The position numbers and the translations under genes are program-made. The notes under the pieces were generated by a model. That model saw nothing but the letters and a program-made list of their open reading frames with translations. It did not search any database and was not told where the DNA came from. Below are positions 52,401 through 64,000 of a DNA stretch of 64,000 nt, one piece after another. Positions within the stretch are counted from its first letter, which is position 1. The number at the start of each line of letters is the position of its first letter. Source of the DNA: Trichoplax adhaerens (Eukaryota; Placozoa; Uniplacotomia; Trichoplacea; Trichoplacidae); the NCBI RefSeq assembly GCF_000150275.1, contig NW_002060943.1, forward strand, positions 11,966,878 to 12,030,877, in the 5' to 3' direction.

Positions 52401-54144
52401 ATATATAAATAGCTTTTCAAATTGCAATAGCTAATTGACCGTAGACAAAGGAGTAAAACAAGAAGTTGCACAATGAAGTTGTAATATCTGTATATTCAAA
52501 ATTGATTAGCTATTACTTTTTCTCCTTCGGATCGATGATGTGACGCCGGGTGGATGGTCCACCAGCATGATTCATCTGAAAATGGAAAATTAACATTATG
52601 CCCCGAAACATAACTTTCTATGATGATGACAGACCTACGACAAATACATCGTTAAACATCGGATACAGTAATTTAAAGGCAGTTTAATGTGGTGTAATAA
52701 GACTTTTCTACTATTAATTAGGCATACAAGACCTAAAGATAAATGATCAATATATAGTACAATCATTTATTGATAAGTTCGTTAACAAAGTAAACGATCC
52801 TAACCTTGAGAATGCTGTTCCAAACCAACATCAAAAGCTAATTTGTCTGAAGTCGAACATGATGACAAACAAGATAGATACTAATAGAATTAAGAATTCA
52901 TTTTTAGAAGTATAATTGCTTTCTTTCCATTAAAAAATAGTTTCATGTTTATTAAGAAAATACATCGATAGCTCATAGGAACTTATTTTCAGAACTATAT
53001 TGCATTCATTGGGATTAAATAATAATTTCAAGTTAGTTAAAAATGGGAGTAGGTACATGATAAATACCTTTCTACTACTCGTATGGCGTAGCAGTACTGC
53101 ATGACCATATAATAGTGTTCTCCTACCAGCTTGGCTACCACTCTGTAACAATTATAAAATTAAGAAAATCAACGTTATTTCTTCTATACGGTCTTGTTCA
53201 TAACAATAATTATAATGTCGACATTACTATTGTGCACAGCTTAGAAGAGATTACTTACACCAGTAACGGAGGTAGTAGCCACGACCCTTTCTTGTAATGC
53301 TCTAACCGACATAGCTTGTTCCAAGATAAATACACATAGGGACATATTTGGTAATCGTTCCTAGTTTATTCAACAAAATCTAGGGTAAGCTTATCGAGCA
53401 GTTGAAGTTTTGAGTAAATTTCTTGCTGAAATAAAGGGAATGGAATTATTCTAACCGTATTAATCCAATGTTCTAGATGGCATAGTCTACTTCCAAAACC
53501 AACCGCAGCTAATATGGCGCGACATTGTTGTATACTATCATATTTATTTGCAAGATTGCATGATAAAGTAATAGAATCTTCCTAATCAATACAAAACAAA
53601 TGAGCAACATTATTCGTCATCAGCAATTTTTTATCCTAGTATCATATCGTTCAAATTATAACAAGCCCAACTTGACTAAAACATATTCGCAAATAATATT
53701 CTAGTTAAATGTAATCCTTAATCAGGATAGTGCGATCATTGGATTCCTCTTTTTAGATATTTGAAATTAAAGATGCTCATCTATTTTACTAGATTCATTA
53801 AATTGACAAGACCGGAGGAAAATTGCAATGGCAGCAGTTAGTAAAAATTTACGAATGTATTCATTCTACAAAGGGAAATGTGATGCTGTCCAGGCTAGCC
53901 AGATCTAACAACCATGATTACTCTCCTCTAGTTGCATAACAAGTTTTCGAGTAACAAGCATTAACCGCAGAAGACAATTCATTGATGTATCATACTATCG
54001 TTACTTATCGTAAAATTGTAAATAGGAAAATTAAAAAGACTACATGAAATATAACACTATGAGCCTATTGTCAGGTTTGTCCTCCTCGACATCAACCTAC
54101 AGTACGACTCAAATAACTGACGATCTCACCGTGGTTAGGAAGCA
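34489..54144 (-). CDS. RYR: Ryanodine receptor calcium-release channel (5' end incomplete)
   Basis: Homotetrameric ER Ca2+-release channel. Forty minus-strand exons sum to an exact 4985 codons: 54101-54144 (weak), 53456-53581, 53259-53360, 53068-53142, 52805-52880, 52517-52575, 52323-52376, 52135-52240, 51961-52060, 51761-51832, 51608-51666, 51407-51510, 51162-51287, 50792-50961, 50525-50670, 50385-50449, 50140-50269, 49931-50032, 49761-49816, 49625-49687, 49395-49528, 38359-49276, 38122-38223, 37928-38025, 37663-37815, 37245-37545, 37065-37151, 36816-36974, 36574-36701, 36442-36484, 36235-36341, 36088-36148, 35854-36003, 35626-35757, 35491-35539, 35265-35372, 35091-35155, 34911-35011, 34771-34822, 34489-34662. 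Order: MIR region ([25 protein letters not shown]), RIH, then the giant exon, TM segments, pore filter [11 protein letters not shown]6 ([18 protein letters not shown]), and the Zn-binding CFICGIG...HGF...H C-terminal domain. An ITPR is excluded by the SPRY and RyR repeats. The initiating exon was not found. Confidence 0.95.
38359..49276 (-). other. RYR: Giant 10,918 bp RyR exon
   Basis: Single uninterrupted coding exon from an acceptor at 49276 (phase 2 entry) to a donor after CAA at 38359, 3639 codons. The stop-free reading frame runs past an internal ATG at 49014, which is not the real start. Domains in order: SPRY1, RyR repeats 1 and 2 ([32 protein letters not shown]), SPRY2 ([19 protein letters not shown]), SPRY3, first RIH/solenoid, RyR repeat 3 ([16 protein letters not shown]) and a shortened repeat 4, central solenoid, RIH-associated domain ([16 protein letters not shown]), two EF-hands, and the start of the U-motif ([10 protein letters not shown]). 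Similarity to vertebrate RyR continues across the whole length, so no part is a mis-joined pseudogene. Confidence 0.93.
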
Positions 54145-57100
54145 CTAATACTAGTCTCTCTTTAGACAAAAGTGAATCCAAACTTTGTTAAAATGTCAGC
54201 CAATTTATAACAAATCTACATAAGCATTCATTATATAATTATTAGTTTATAGATAGTATTACAAAACTAAGCAGTTATCTATCTAAGTATGTATGTATGT
54301 ATGTATCTTTCATAGATAATGGTATTATCGCAATATCGCAAAGAATGCTATCTAACAAAAACAAGATCAGTAATAGTTTACGAAAGTACTGCTCGGCGAC
54401 ACGATGGAAAGTTGAAAAATCGAAAGTGTTACAACTCGATCCAATGGCTAGATTACAATTCTAAAAGGGGATATTATTTAAATAAGAGAGATTTCAATGG
54501 AAATATCAATTATTATTGATATAAGACGATTCTACAATTGAACATGGCATCTAATCATCTGATTTTGCATTCTTTGTCTGTTAATGCAATTTTTAACCTA
54601 TTTGTAGATTGGTTTCAATGCCAGGTGTGACTTACTATCTCAAGCAAGTAAAATAAAACTGATTCCATATCACGCGTGCACTACTTTACTTTGGCTTTAT
54701 ACGGCTTCAATTACTACAATGGGCACGCGTAGATTGAAAATGTAGGGTAGATTTTGTATTATAATAGTATTAATTATAAAAGCATTAATACGAGCGAAAC
54801 CTTTATTGTGGGGAGTCATTTCCACTTTAGAGGTGTTTGGAAATTGACTAGAATGTTAATTTAGTCCACAAAGGCAATACAAGATTTCTACAACGGGAAA
54901 GCAGAGCTAGTTGTTTCTACTCGGTACAGAATAGCTTCGATACAGTACATCGCTATTTTCTAGAATATTTTTTGAACTCTTCCTAGTTTATCTACCATGT
55001 TGAAGTTATTTTTCAACAACTATGTTTGATCAGACGTTATTATCGTAGTAAGAAATTAATATCCCCTTGATATGATATTGTTCCATTAGATGGAACAATA
55101 ACGTCATTTTCATCCTGAAATAAGTAATGCATGATATATTTCGGTATCTCCAGGGGCTACCAATGGAATCCTTTAATGATGATTGATTAGTTTTATTAAG
55201 CCCGAAAAATAAAGCCATCCTTTTATTCATCTGTCAGAGTATTCAATGGCGGCGATAGCAATAACTATTGCAGCAAGTCTTAGACCGGAAATGGATTAAG
55301 AAAGCAGCAATCCATTACTAAGCAACATGGGCTTGATCATCAAGAATTGATATTTGTACAAGGCACATCATTCATATCAAGGACAATTTGTCAGCTTTAT
55401 GAGGTAATGATGCCATTGATCGATTTCTGTCGTCTGCCGATGATGATGACGATACCATCATGTAGATACGACACTGGAGGATAAAATTAACCGCCCATTT
55501 TTTCTCAAATAATTTCATGTTTCTACGGTAAAAACAGTCGTGACAACCCTTTTCATAGATCAAGTTAGCTTACCATGGAATCTATGGAGGCCTATTGCGA
55601 TTTGATGACATCAACTGTGATCATTACAAGCGCTTAAAACGCTAGTAAGAGTAGTCTTCACATAACGTTGAAATGCTAGGAAAGTGTAGAAGTAGTTGAA
55701 TGATAGGCTATAAATTAAGTCGATCAATATTACACCACCGTTAATCTACAGTACGTATACTTGAAATTAAATTAAGATTTGGTTACATTGCTAACCATCA
55801 TTCAAGCCTATTGGCGACAAATTTTCTTTTCTCTTGAGTAAATTGAAAGTAGTGTACAATCCGTACTTGTATTTAGTATCATGGTAGAAAAGGAATTGAG
55901 CAAGATAGCAAGTCATGGCGCTAATTAACGACTTAAAATGAAGCCATGAACCCTTGACTCAAACGCGCTTACAAATTAACCGGTAAATTGCGGCATGCGT
56001 TGTATAAATTAAATTATTATATTATATAATTAGAATAACTTTAAAGTGTCCAGTAGTCTCGAAGTTTGTCTATCGTCTAGAAAGTTATTATTGAGAATAT
56101 GAAAAGTAGAAAATCAACCGAAGGGAAAAGAGGATGTCAAATGAGTTGTTGAAACTTGCCTCAAAGTGAATGGTTTTCATTTCTACCGTAATCTCCTAAA
56201 GACAAATGTTCATTATATATGTTTTATTGATTGGGAATCTCTCATTTCAGTATAAACTAGCTCATCTGGCGCTTTATTAATTAAAATAAGTGCCACATGG
56301 TCATTATCCGTAACCCACAAAAGCGAAATTCACAGTAGTTATTAGATATACAGTGCTGTAGTTCAAGAAATAGAATAGAAAGACCTTCGAACACATGGAT
56401 GAAATTATTTGACATCATGAAGGATACTTGCTCTACCTTGAGTAAACTTCATTCTCGAATAAATGTAAAAGAATTGAGATTACTGTACATAAGGCGATAC
56501 GAGTTGAATCTGAATCCATCTTCTACTTTGCGAATTCTGTCACTGGAAAACAAGTGTTTCCCGATCCAGGGGTATCATTGACTGTCAGTTTGGGTGTAAT
56601 CAAAAATTAAAAGCTAAAAAAAATTTTCTTTCTTGACTTGAGTTGATGTAACAGAACTCTATGATGGACTATGAAAGAAGACGATAAAACTGGAATTGGC
56701 ATTGATGAAATTTATTGTCAACTTTTAGCTTATAATGATGCTGTAAAATAACAGTTGCCTTTATTTCAAGCTATTCCATGGTCCGGTAGTATCGATTAAA
56801 TGATTTTCTTCCGTCAAGACATGAATGTCATTTATAATTTCGAGGGAAAATTAATTAATACCAAAAGCATACAGTGTAGAGTTCGGGATGGTTTTACATT
56901 GCATACACAGGCAATCATTTTCCCCTATTTTGAGTTGCAATTCGATAGCGATTTTGATGATATGATCGAGTATGATCAACGCCGAAATCAATCCTTGACA
57001 AAATTAAATTAAATTGAATCTCTTCAGCCATTGAAAAGAATCATTGGGCAGAATACCGGTAGAAGTAATTAATACTGATGATGCAATTCGTTAACACAGG

Positions 57101-60100
57101 TAGATGAAAAACTTTCTAATCCTCCATTCAAGGATGACTAATCTAAAGGATTAATTGGGATTAGATATATTCGGTAAGGTGGCTCAAGTGCTGTATGGTC
57201 TGATACAATATTACTGGTGATTAGTCATCAATCAAGGCAAGAAAAGCTTCAAGGCTATGACTAATCTTGTCTTGTACGTATAATTACATTTAATGACAAA
57301 ATTTATTCTTATTTAAAGTTCGAATCATGACATTGTTCTTGATTTGGTCTAGAAATGTCCCCCTCCAAAAAAATAATATTGATCTGTAAATACCGTAAAT
57401 CAGAGCGACTTGTATTCAAGTTAATTTGAGCATGTTCGCATTGCTTTCATCTCTTTTGAAGTCGATTTCATGGCTATCCTACAGTAGATCGATGACTACT
57501 ATGCCTATCGGTCAAGAAACATTTGTTCCTTGTACAATATCAATGTGGGGTAATAGCAATATTTCTGCTCATCACTCTCATCGCTTGATACCTATCCACG
57601 AAGAGAAAAAAGTGGATATCGAATCTTTTATTTGCACAACGAATGGCATGACCTTGATCGAGAGGATAATGACAATAAGTCAAGGTGTCGTAAAAGATGC
57701 CATCTCGGCTAGATGAGGTATTTTCATGAAGGAGAGCGATGTATCCTATTCTATCTGATTAGAAAATCAATCTATTTTCAACAGCAATACTACGCTGCTT
57801 TAATTAACCTTTCATCGTTCCAAGAATGGGTATGATCTAAAAAAGGATTTCCCCTAGGAAAGTAGCTCGAATCAGGGACTACGCATATGTCGTATGGTGA
57901 TAGTTGTATACCACTGGAGAGGGCATGGGATATTATCTTTGTCACACCGATATCTAGTGTATCTAAATTAGTTGTTGTACTGCAAATGGTGCCTTAGCAA
58001 GCCTATTCCACTGGACTATTTTCTTGATGAACAGTGTGTAAAGTAAATCCACTTTAACATCGAAGGCAAAAGCAGGTAGCACAATGTCAAAATGATGGAG
58101 AAAGGGGGCGACTTTGTTGGGATAAAGAAATCCATTCAAACGATTTTATGGTGAGAAAACATGCTAACACGAACTAAATCTAAAATATGGAGGATAAAAA
58201 TTCGCTGTTTCATTGTACACTCAATGAACAGCATGAATGCTTGCTGTGATTCATCGTTATTCTAAAGGATAATACTACATGGTGTAGAAGACAGATGGAA
58301 GCGAAATCCAATTCTCAGCAGTTGGTTGTTGACCTGACCAATTGTCCATTCCTTGATTGGCAAGGAACGATGACCGCATCCTATCTGGCTGATGATGCCA
58401 ACTCAATTCATGACAACAACTTCATGTTGACGAGTGATAAATTCACTAGATTACCAACCCTGTTTATCATAACTTGATGTAAATTCTACTTTAATGGTGT
58501 CGTCGAGCATGACAGGGATTTACTATGGCTTCATAAACTAAACTGTCGATTAGAATATTGAATTGGGATAACGGATGGTGGGGGGCCCTGGCAAACAGGC
58601 AGTGCACGACATGATTTGAATACATCCTTGTATATCAACGCTAAATTTGCATACGTTCATGTTATTGAAGAACATAATCCTATCATCGCATCATCATAAG
58701 ATGGAAATAGAGGATTTCAACTAGGGTTGATATCTTCGTTTTAGGTGGTAAAATGGAAAACACTCGTACCCACCGATGAAAATGAACCATTTTATCGTGC
58801 TCAAGGAACCCCAAAAAGAGAGCCTAGGAAGAAAATCAGGTAAGACGATGGCAAAAAGACTGTTCTTTTAGCGATAAAGGGAGATGGACGTTTGGGAATA
58901 ACCGATCACGAATTATCGATTTCATCTACTTTATCGAATGCTCGATGGCTGGAAATAGCGATCAAGAACACTCTCTTCAAAAGCATAGTTTAATCTCACC
59001 CAATTTCAATCGGCAGGCTTACGAGCAAAAATAGAATTATGTAGGATTAAGAGACGTCCTTTCGACAATATCATTGCATTATGATGGATGGTTGAAACAG
59101 TGGCGCTATTATTGACATTGTCATTGAAAAGTTGGGAAAACAAGACCGTTTTTACAGCAATAACACGAGCAGGAAAATGACTCTGATTGATGAACCATTG
59201 TAATACAGTATCTTCACTTCCTACTGGAATATATCATCATTCATCAATCTTCAATTATAACATGATCATCGTCAATCAGTGCATGGCAAAAAAGGCGCTT
59301 GTAGAAAGAATGACGGATTACAATCATTCTTTTTCCCCTGATGGTATTGACTGCTACAGTATCATCATCTTGTTGATATAATAATGGAATCGATGCCATC
59401 AATTACAGTACTTGGTGCTATTCTCGTGTATCCTAGGCCATTGGAAAATGTTCAATAAGCCTGACGATGATTCTACTTGATGTAGAAGATTACAACTGGA
59501 TCTATTCAACGAGCGTACATTGGCTCGATCGTTGGGCAATGAATTGTTATCATGAGGGGGCATGGTATGATTGACTTACCGTTCTAAGAAAGGAAACATC
59601 TTCACCTATATCATCGCTTTTACGAGCTGCTATCGATGTCGATGAAGTCGTCATCTTGAATGGTGATTATCACTAACAGCAATAAGATCAATTCACACGA
59701 TCAAGAGGTGCATGAATTGTGAGGAGAGGAGTGGAATAATTTTCCAGTCACGGTGATTGCCCCCCCAAAAAAACAACTTGTCCTATCTATTATCAATCAA
59801 GAGAAGAAGAAGAAAAATCAACTACTGATCGCTCAACGCTATCCACTCGATTGATTCATGGTTGATTGAAATTAGCACTACATTAAATCGAAGTGAAAGC
59901 ATCCATTACTTACTAGACAATCCTGTCCATCAATCGATCCGTACAAATAGGCAAGAGGACATGCCAATTCGACAAGGCACCAAGAAGAAAGTGTTGGCGT
60001 TCAAATGTAGACCATCCATCATCAAAAGCAACAAGAAGAACATCAACTCGATAAGCAAAACCTTAACCTACTACTGTCTACCAACCATAGATTAAGTTAA

Positions 60101-60670
60101 CGACTCAATAAGATCACTTACTAGACGATGGCTTGACTTATTGGATAAGTAAAAGGATTGAATGTAGAGAGTAGAATTCCTCCAGAGCAGGAGAAGAAAG
60201 TGCTAACGTGATTGATCGCCAAGGCTTAATGAGGGCCGAGTGCAGTATTGGTGTCGAATATAGTCGCTCAGTCGGATCATGGCAACAGGCAAAAGTGCAG
60301 TAGTGTAGCGCTTCCATCCATAGTGTTGTATAGCATTTCTATGGCTGGCAATGCAGTGGCGATGCTATGACTACCTTGGCTACCAAGGGCGTGAGAAAGT
60401 AGACAGCATGACGTCAAGATTGCCAACATGGCGAATGGCAGCAGCAGTGATGGAGCTTTGAAAATTGGTCTAGTACTAGTCTAATAACCATGAACGGAAT
60501 GAATGTGCTACTGCATCACTTTATGTTGATGTGCTATCGAATGATTTCAATGGTGAAAGATCATTCAAGGCTAGTCTACAGACTCATCGTACCATCGATA
60601 GCGAGTCGTAGATGGTAGAGGCGATTTCCTGCAGGGTTTTCTGTCCCTGGAGGGGAAGGTAAAATGGAGG
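54145..60670. other. Long region without a recognised gene
   Basis: The upstream side of RyR, where its initiating exon and promoter should lie. From about 56.4 to 60.1 kb the base composition becomes less AT-rich and many 60-96 codon frames occur on the plus strand (for example 57426-57716, 58295-58477, 59862-60095). They share no recognisable domain, are interrupted by many stops, and may be remains of an old decayed element. I cannot name it. Confidence 0.35.
54287..54306. repeat. (GTAT)5 microsatellite
   Basis: Five perfect tandem GTAT units just upstream of the first RyR exon found here. Confidence 0.9.
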
Positions 60671-60679
60671 ATGAATAGT

Positions 60680-61810
60680 AGACTGTTAAAAACAGTCTAG
60701 TGTAATGGCAATGGATAAAACGATGCAATAGGTTCTTGGACGACTTTAAAGATGTGCTATGCACGACGACTCTAAGCTACTTACGAATAAGGAGCGAAGT
60801 ACTCTGCTGTGAAGGGTAGCTCATAGATCGGTTGTGCTATTTACAGGATATCCACTTGCAGATGATGAGTACGAGCTCTAGTAGCGTATTCATCGTCCGA
60901 TGAGTACCTGTTCATGGTGCAACACAAAATGGCCTATGCAATAACTGCATCTCCAAGACTTTTAGTTCTATGGCAAAGGATGGAACGATATAGTGTGCAT
61001 GAATACTTTACTAGCTCCAGCTTTATTGATCGTACGATGAGTACAAAGTGAAATAGAAAATGGCCTCTGCAAAAACAGGATCGCCTAGCCTTTTAGTTCC
61101 ATGACAAAGGTTGGAACGATGCAGTATATGAATACTCTACGAGCTCCAGTAATATGAATCGTCCGATGAGTACAAGGTGAAATGGAAAATGGCCTATGCA
61201 AAAGCAGGATCTCCAAGACTTTTAGTTCTACGGCAAAGGATGGAACGATGTAGTGTGCTTGAATACCCTACAAGCTCCAGCAGTATTGATCGTCCGATGA
61301 GTACAAGGTGAAATCGAAAATGGCCTATGCAAAAACAGGATCTCCAAGACTTTTAGTTCCATAACAAAGGTTGGAACCATGCAGTGTGCATGAATACTCT
61401 ATGAGCTCCAGTAGTATTGATCGTCCGATGAGTACAAGGTGAAACAGAAAAATGGCCTATGCAAAAAACAGCATCTCCAAGACTTTTAGTTCCATGGCAA
61501 AGGATAGAACCATGTAGTGTGCATGAATACTGTAGAACTTTATTTTTATATGCTAATGTTAGGTAGTAGTTGATGACTCTAGCATAGTACGGAATGGCAA
61601 GCTAGAACAGTCCATCTATCCTTAGTGGCATCGTTGTCAGCTCATGGCTACGAGCTCCAGCAGTATTGATCGTCCGATGATACGAGGTGAAACAGAAAAT
61701 GGCTTATGCCAAAAATGCACAGTCTGAAAACTGTCTAGTCCAATAGCAAGGGATAAAATGATGCAATGTGCGACTCCTTGGCTTTATTGGTGTGCTATGG
61801 TCGACACATA
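60680..61810. repeat. About 130 bp tandem array with similar flanking sequences
   Basis: The word CGTCCGATGAGTAC (one variant CGTACG...) recurs at 60894, 61031, 61160, 61291, 61422 and 61671, with spacings of 137, 129, 131, 131 and 249. Each unit also has AAAATGGCCTATGCAAAA, a block ending GACTTTTAGTTC, GATGTAGTGTGCATGAATAC and GAGCTCCAG. Related blocks containing AAACAGTCTAGTGTAATGGC and its variant lie on both sides (about 60685-60770 and 61715-61810), so a larger unit may itself be duplicated. No open frame spans the array. Confidence 0.85.
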
Positions 61811-63472
61811 GTACCAAATGATGGCTACCAGGAGTCTACAGAGATGTGCAACAAATTATATCCCTCCATTTTTCCATTGTAAAATGTTGTTCAAATTGAA
61901 AAATCTTGCATAATTTCAGCAATTTCAGCAATGGCTAATAAAGCGTGAGGGCCATAATAGCATACCGCAAAGGATGTACTGTCGATATCTTTGGCAAACC
62001 GATACTTGTACAATCTTATAATTCATTGTCGGATAGCATTTCAAGCTTTTATAACTGAAGAATTGTATACTGCATTGGTTGTATGCCTCAATTTGAATAC
62101 ATCAAGTCCAATCTATTAGCGGAATGACAGCGAGTTGATGCAGTATAAATTATATGATTATTTAGTAACGACGATGAATCAAAGGCACAGGAAATGCCTA
62201 CCATTGGTTACGATGACCTTTCTTCCGCATCTTCGATTTATACTGTAAAACACCTTCAAGTTTGTAGCATGAAATGTCTTGTAAATACTATAAAAAGACT
62301 TGCAATTTTCTCCTTTAACTTGACTTAATCATACTCTATAAATCAACTTTCTGCCAGTATCATCTCCATTTATCTCTGGTGCTACTAGAATTAATTAATA
62401 ACCATCATCGCTAAATACAGACCCGGGACCCGGTAGTGTAACTATCTTTCGTGAATAGCCACTTGTTTCGGGGTTGCAGTAGCTTTTCTACCTCAAGAAT
62501 TATTCTGTGCTCGTACTGCATATTTGTTACTAATTTTAAAGGTGTCAGAATAAATTGATCGGATTGAAATGAGAAGGACATTTTACCGCTTATCAATCAC
62601 GATTACTAAAAAAGCGCCAAAAATTCGAAAATCAGCAGTAAATTGTTTTCAAGCCTACAAGGCATTTAATAATTATCTTTGGCACGTTTATCAAGTCTAT
62701 CTTATTCTAGACTTGAATCCTTGTTCCACTTTATTGCCTAAATTAGTTGCACAATTTAGCACTTGTTGTAATAATAATAATGCCATCTATTCGCTAAAGT
62801 TCTGTATTACAGAACTGATCACATCCGAGAGATCTCTTCGAAGAAAAGACACTGAATCTAGCTTATACCCATGATCGAACTATGATATACTATTGCAAGC
62901 TTGGATACCTTAAGAGGAATAAACAGTATTTACTACTTAATACGCATTGAAAGTATAGAAAAATGCCCATGGTTGTTGATAACCTATCGATCGAAATTCT
63001 CACAAGTACGCAACTTCCACACCTCAAGACTAATAATTAATTAATTGGTTTAGAATGGAATGGATATACACGCATTGCAAAGGACTACACAAAAGGCTTT
63101 TAGCCTAGTAGACAACAGGTCGATATGATATCACATTCGCTAATTTAATTGAGAACATTCGTCGGCTGCTGTTATCCCATTCTCTATCTCTATTCGTACT
63201 GTATTGTCATGTTTGGCCTATGGCAATAAGGAGAGCAGATAATTGATTTATAACGTTAATGATGCTGCTATAAAAGATGAAAAGTCACGAGTCATCGCCA
63301 TCAGAATGAATATTTAATTAGTTGTGGTGGACGAGAGAAAGTCTTCCTGTGCGTTGTGTTTCCACGCTTAGTCGTTGACGTTGGTACGAGGGACTTTGAT
63401 ACATTTCACCTAGTAGGCTTTCTAGAAATCACTTTTTATTTAGGATTTACTCCATTTAAATAAGTTATCGTA
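61811..63472. other. No gene recognised
   Basis: A 101-codon plus-strand frame at 62569-62874 is the longest here. It is Lys/Asn/Cys-containing without a known motif, and I found no splice partner. The rest is AT-rich and empty as far as I can see. Confidence 0.4.
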
Positions 63473-63640
63473 TCACAACACATTCGGTGCAGCACAACAG
63501 GTTACTTTATTCTTCCTTATATAACACTCTGTACAATCCAACACCAACCAGGTTCCATGCTGCTCTAACGTAACTACCGTATTTTGACACCGATTGTAGC
63601 CTACTCCAAATATTTCAATTCTAGTTAGCAAACTATTTTC
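63473..63640 (-). CDS. Possible terminal exon of a small Cys-rich secreted protein
   Basis: The minus-strand frame ends NRCQNTVVTLEQHGTWLVLD, then CTECYIRKNKVTCCAAPNVL and stop. The spacing W-x4-DC-x2-C-x7-V-x-CC resembles the first part of beta-microseminoprotein or von Willebrand C-type cystine patterns. These also have a Trp some residues before C-x2-C and a CC pair after a short loop. Upstream exons, including any signal peptide, were not found. The exon start is uncertain: several AG acceptors lie between 63600 and 63660. It may be a chance frame. Confidence 0.25.
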   Translation of the reverse strand, partial: ENSLLTRIEIFGVGYNRCQNTVVTLEQHGTWLVLDCTECYIRKNKVTCCAAPNVL

Positions 63641-64000
63641 TCTACGGCTTCCATTAATTAATGGAGTATTTTTAGAACATACGCGTACGTAAGAAATGAA
63701 ATGAAAGAGATTTTCACCCTGGAAATAATTCAAGCAATATCGCATAGAGCGAAGTCAGTCAATTGGAGTAGATTAAATACGAGTATGTACAATTTTAAAT
63801 TAATTTTATTAGGACAAGACTTCGTGTCGTTTTGCTCATCGTCCTCTCTGATCAGAATTGTTAATTTATTATCCAATTTCACTCGAAATACAGTGAGATA
63901 GAACTACCTCATAGGGAAGATTTGAAGTAACAAACTTGCTAGTAGATCAAAGGCTTTCGTAAATAAACATCAAGTTAACATATTCTATTATAGTAGAAGA
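63641..64000. other. Window edge, no feature supported
   Basis: AT-rich. The 66-codon plus-strand frame at 63701-63901 overlaps the opposite-strand candidate and shows no similarity. Confidence 0.4.

Noticed and set aside
57426-57716. 96-codon plus-strand frame as a gene
   Set aside because: No recognisable similarity, no splice partners; kept only as part of an unexplained region.
1-64000. CRISPR arrays, tRNA or rRNA genes, bacterial-type operons
   Set aside because: No spacer-repeat pattern, no cloverleaf with a tRNA B-box or rRNA-like conserved block was noticed; the gene structure is eukaryotic.

Overview
This 64 kb window is nuclear DNA from an early-branching animal, most likely a placozoan (Trichoplax/Hoilungia type). 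The genus is inference. What supports it: AT-rich sequence, many very short GT-AG introns, and a set of typical animal genes that are well conserved but diverged. I rebuilt exons by hand from splice sites, reading phase and similarity to remembered vertebrate family members. No database search was run.

Layout: (1) 1-3750, AT-rich, nothing recognised. (2) A GPR137-family lysosomal membrane protein on the minus strand (3751-7115), complete in 8 phase-consistent exons. (3) A 1.4 kb spacer full of TACTGTAC-type palindromes, which separates GPR137 from a head-to-head ERO1 thiol oxidase gene on the plus strand (8508-11985). (4) A RING protein like RNF141 on the minus strand (13047-15677), convergent with ERO1; a small inverted-repeat element lies in its first intron. 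(5) An orphan exon starting MGQGPS (17334-17448). (6) COA8, a cytochrome c oxidase assembly factor, on the minus strand (19356-21103), complete in 3 exons. (7) A satellite array with about 230/190 bp alternating units (about 21590-23110). (8) NUP133, a nuclear pore scaffold gene on the plus strand (24337-32010), in 38 phase-consistent exons with only the first coding exon missing. (9) A ryanodine receptor gene (RyR) on the minus strand (34489-54144), about 4985 codons in 40 exons. (10) 54-64 kb, no convincing multi-exon gene; it holds an about 130 bp tandem array and one Cys-rich candidate exon.

The most striking object is the RyR gene. Twenty-one small exons encode the N-terminal cytosolic domains and eighteen small exons encode the membrane and pore domains. 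Between them a single uninterrupted exon of 10,918 bp carries everything from SPRY1 to just after the EF-hands. This RyR also has two EF-hand loops with complete canonical Ca-binding residues, an acidic insertion in SPRY1, a shortened fourth RyR repeat, the filter [10 protein letters not shown] and a possible C-terminal extension.

Several genes concern Ca2+ or oxidative steps in organelles (RyR, ERO1, COA8, GP137-family), but they lie on different strands with ordinary intergenic spacing. I see no operon-like or co-functional cluster.
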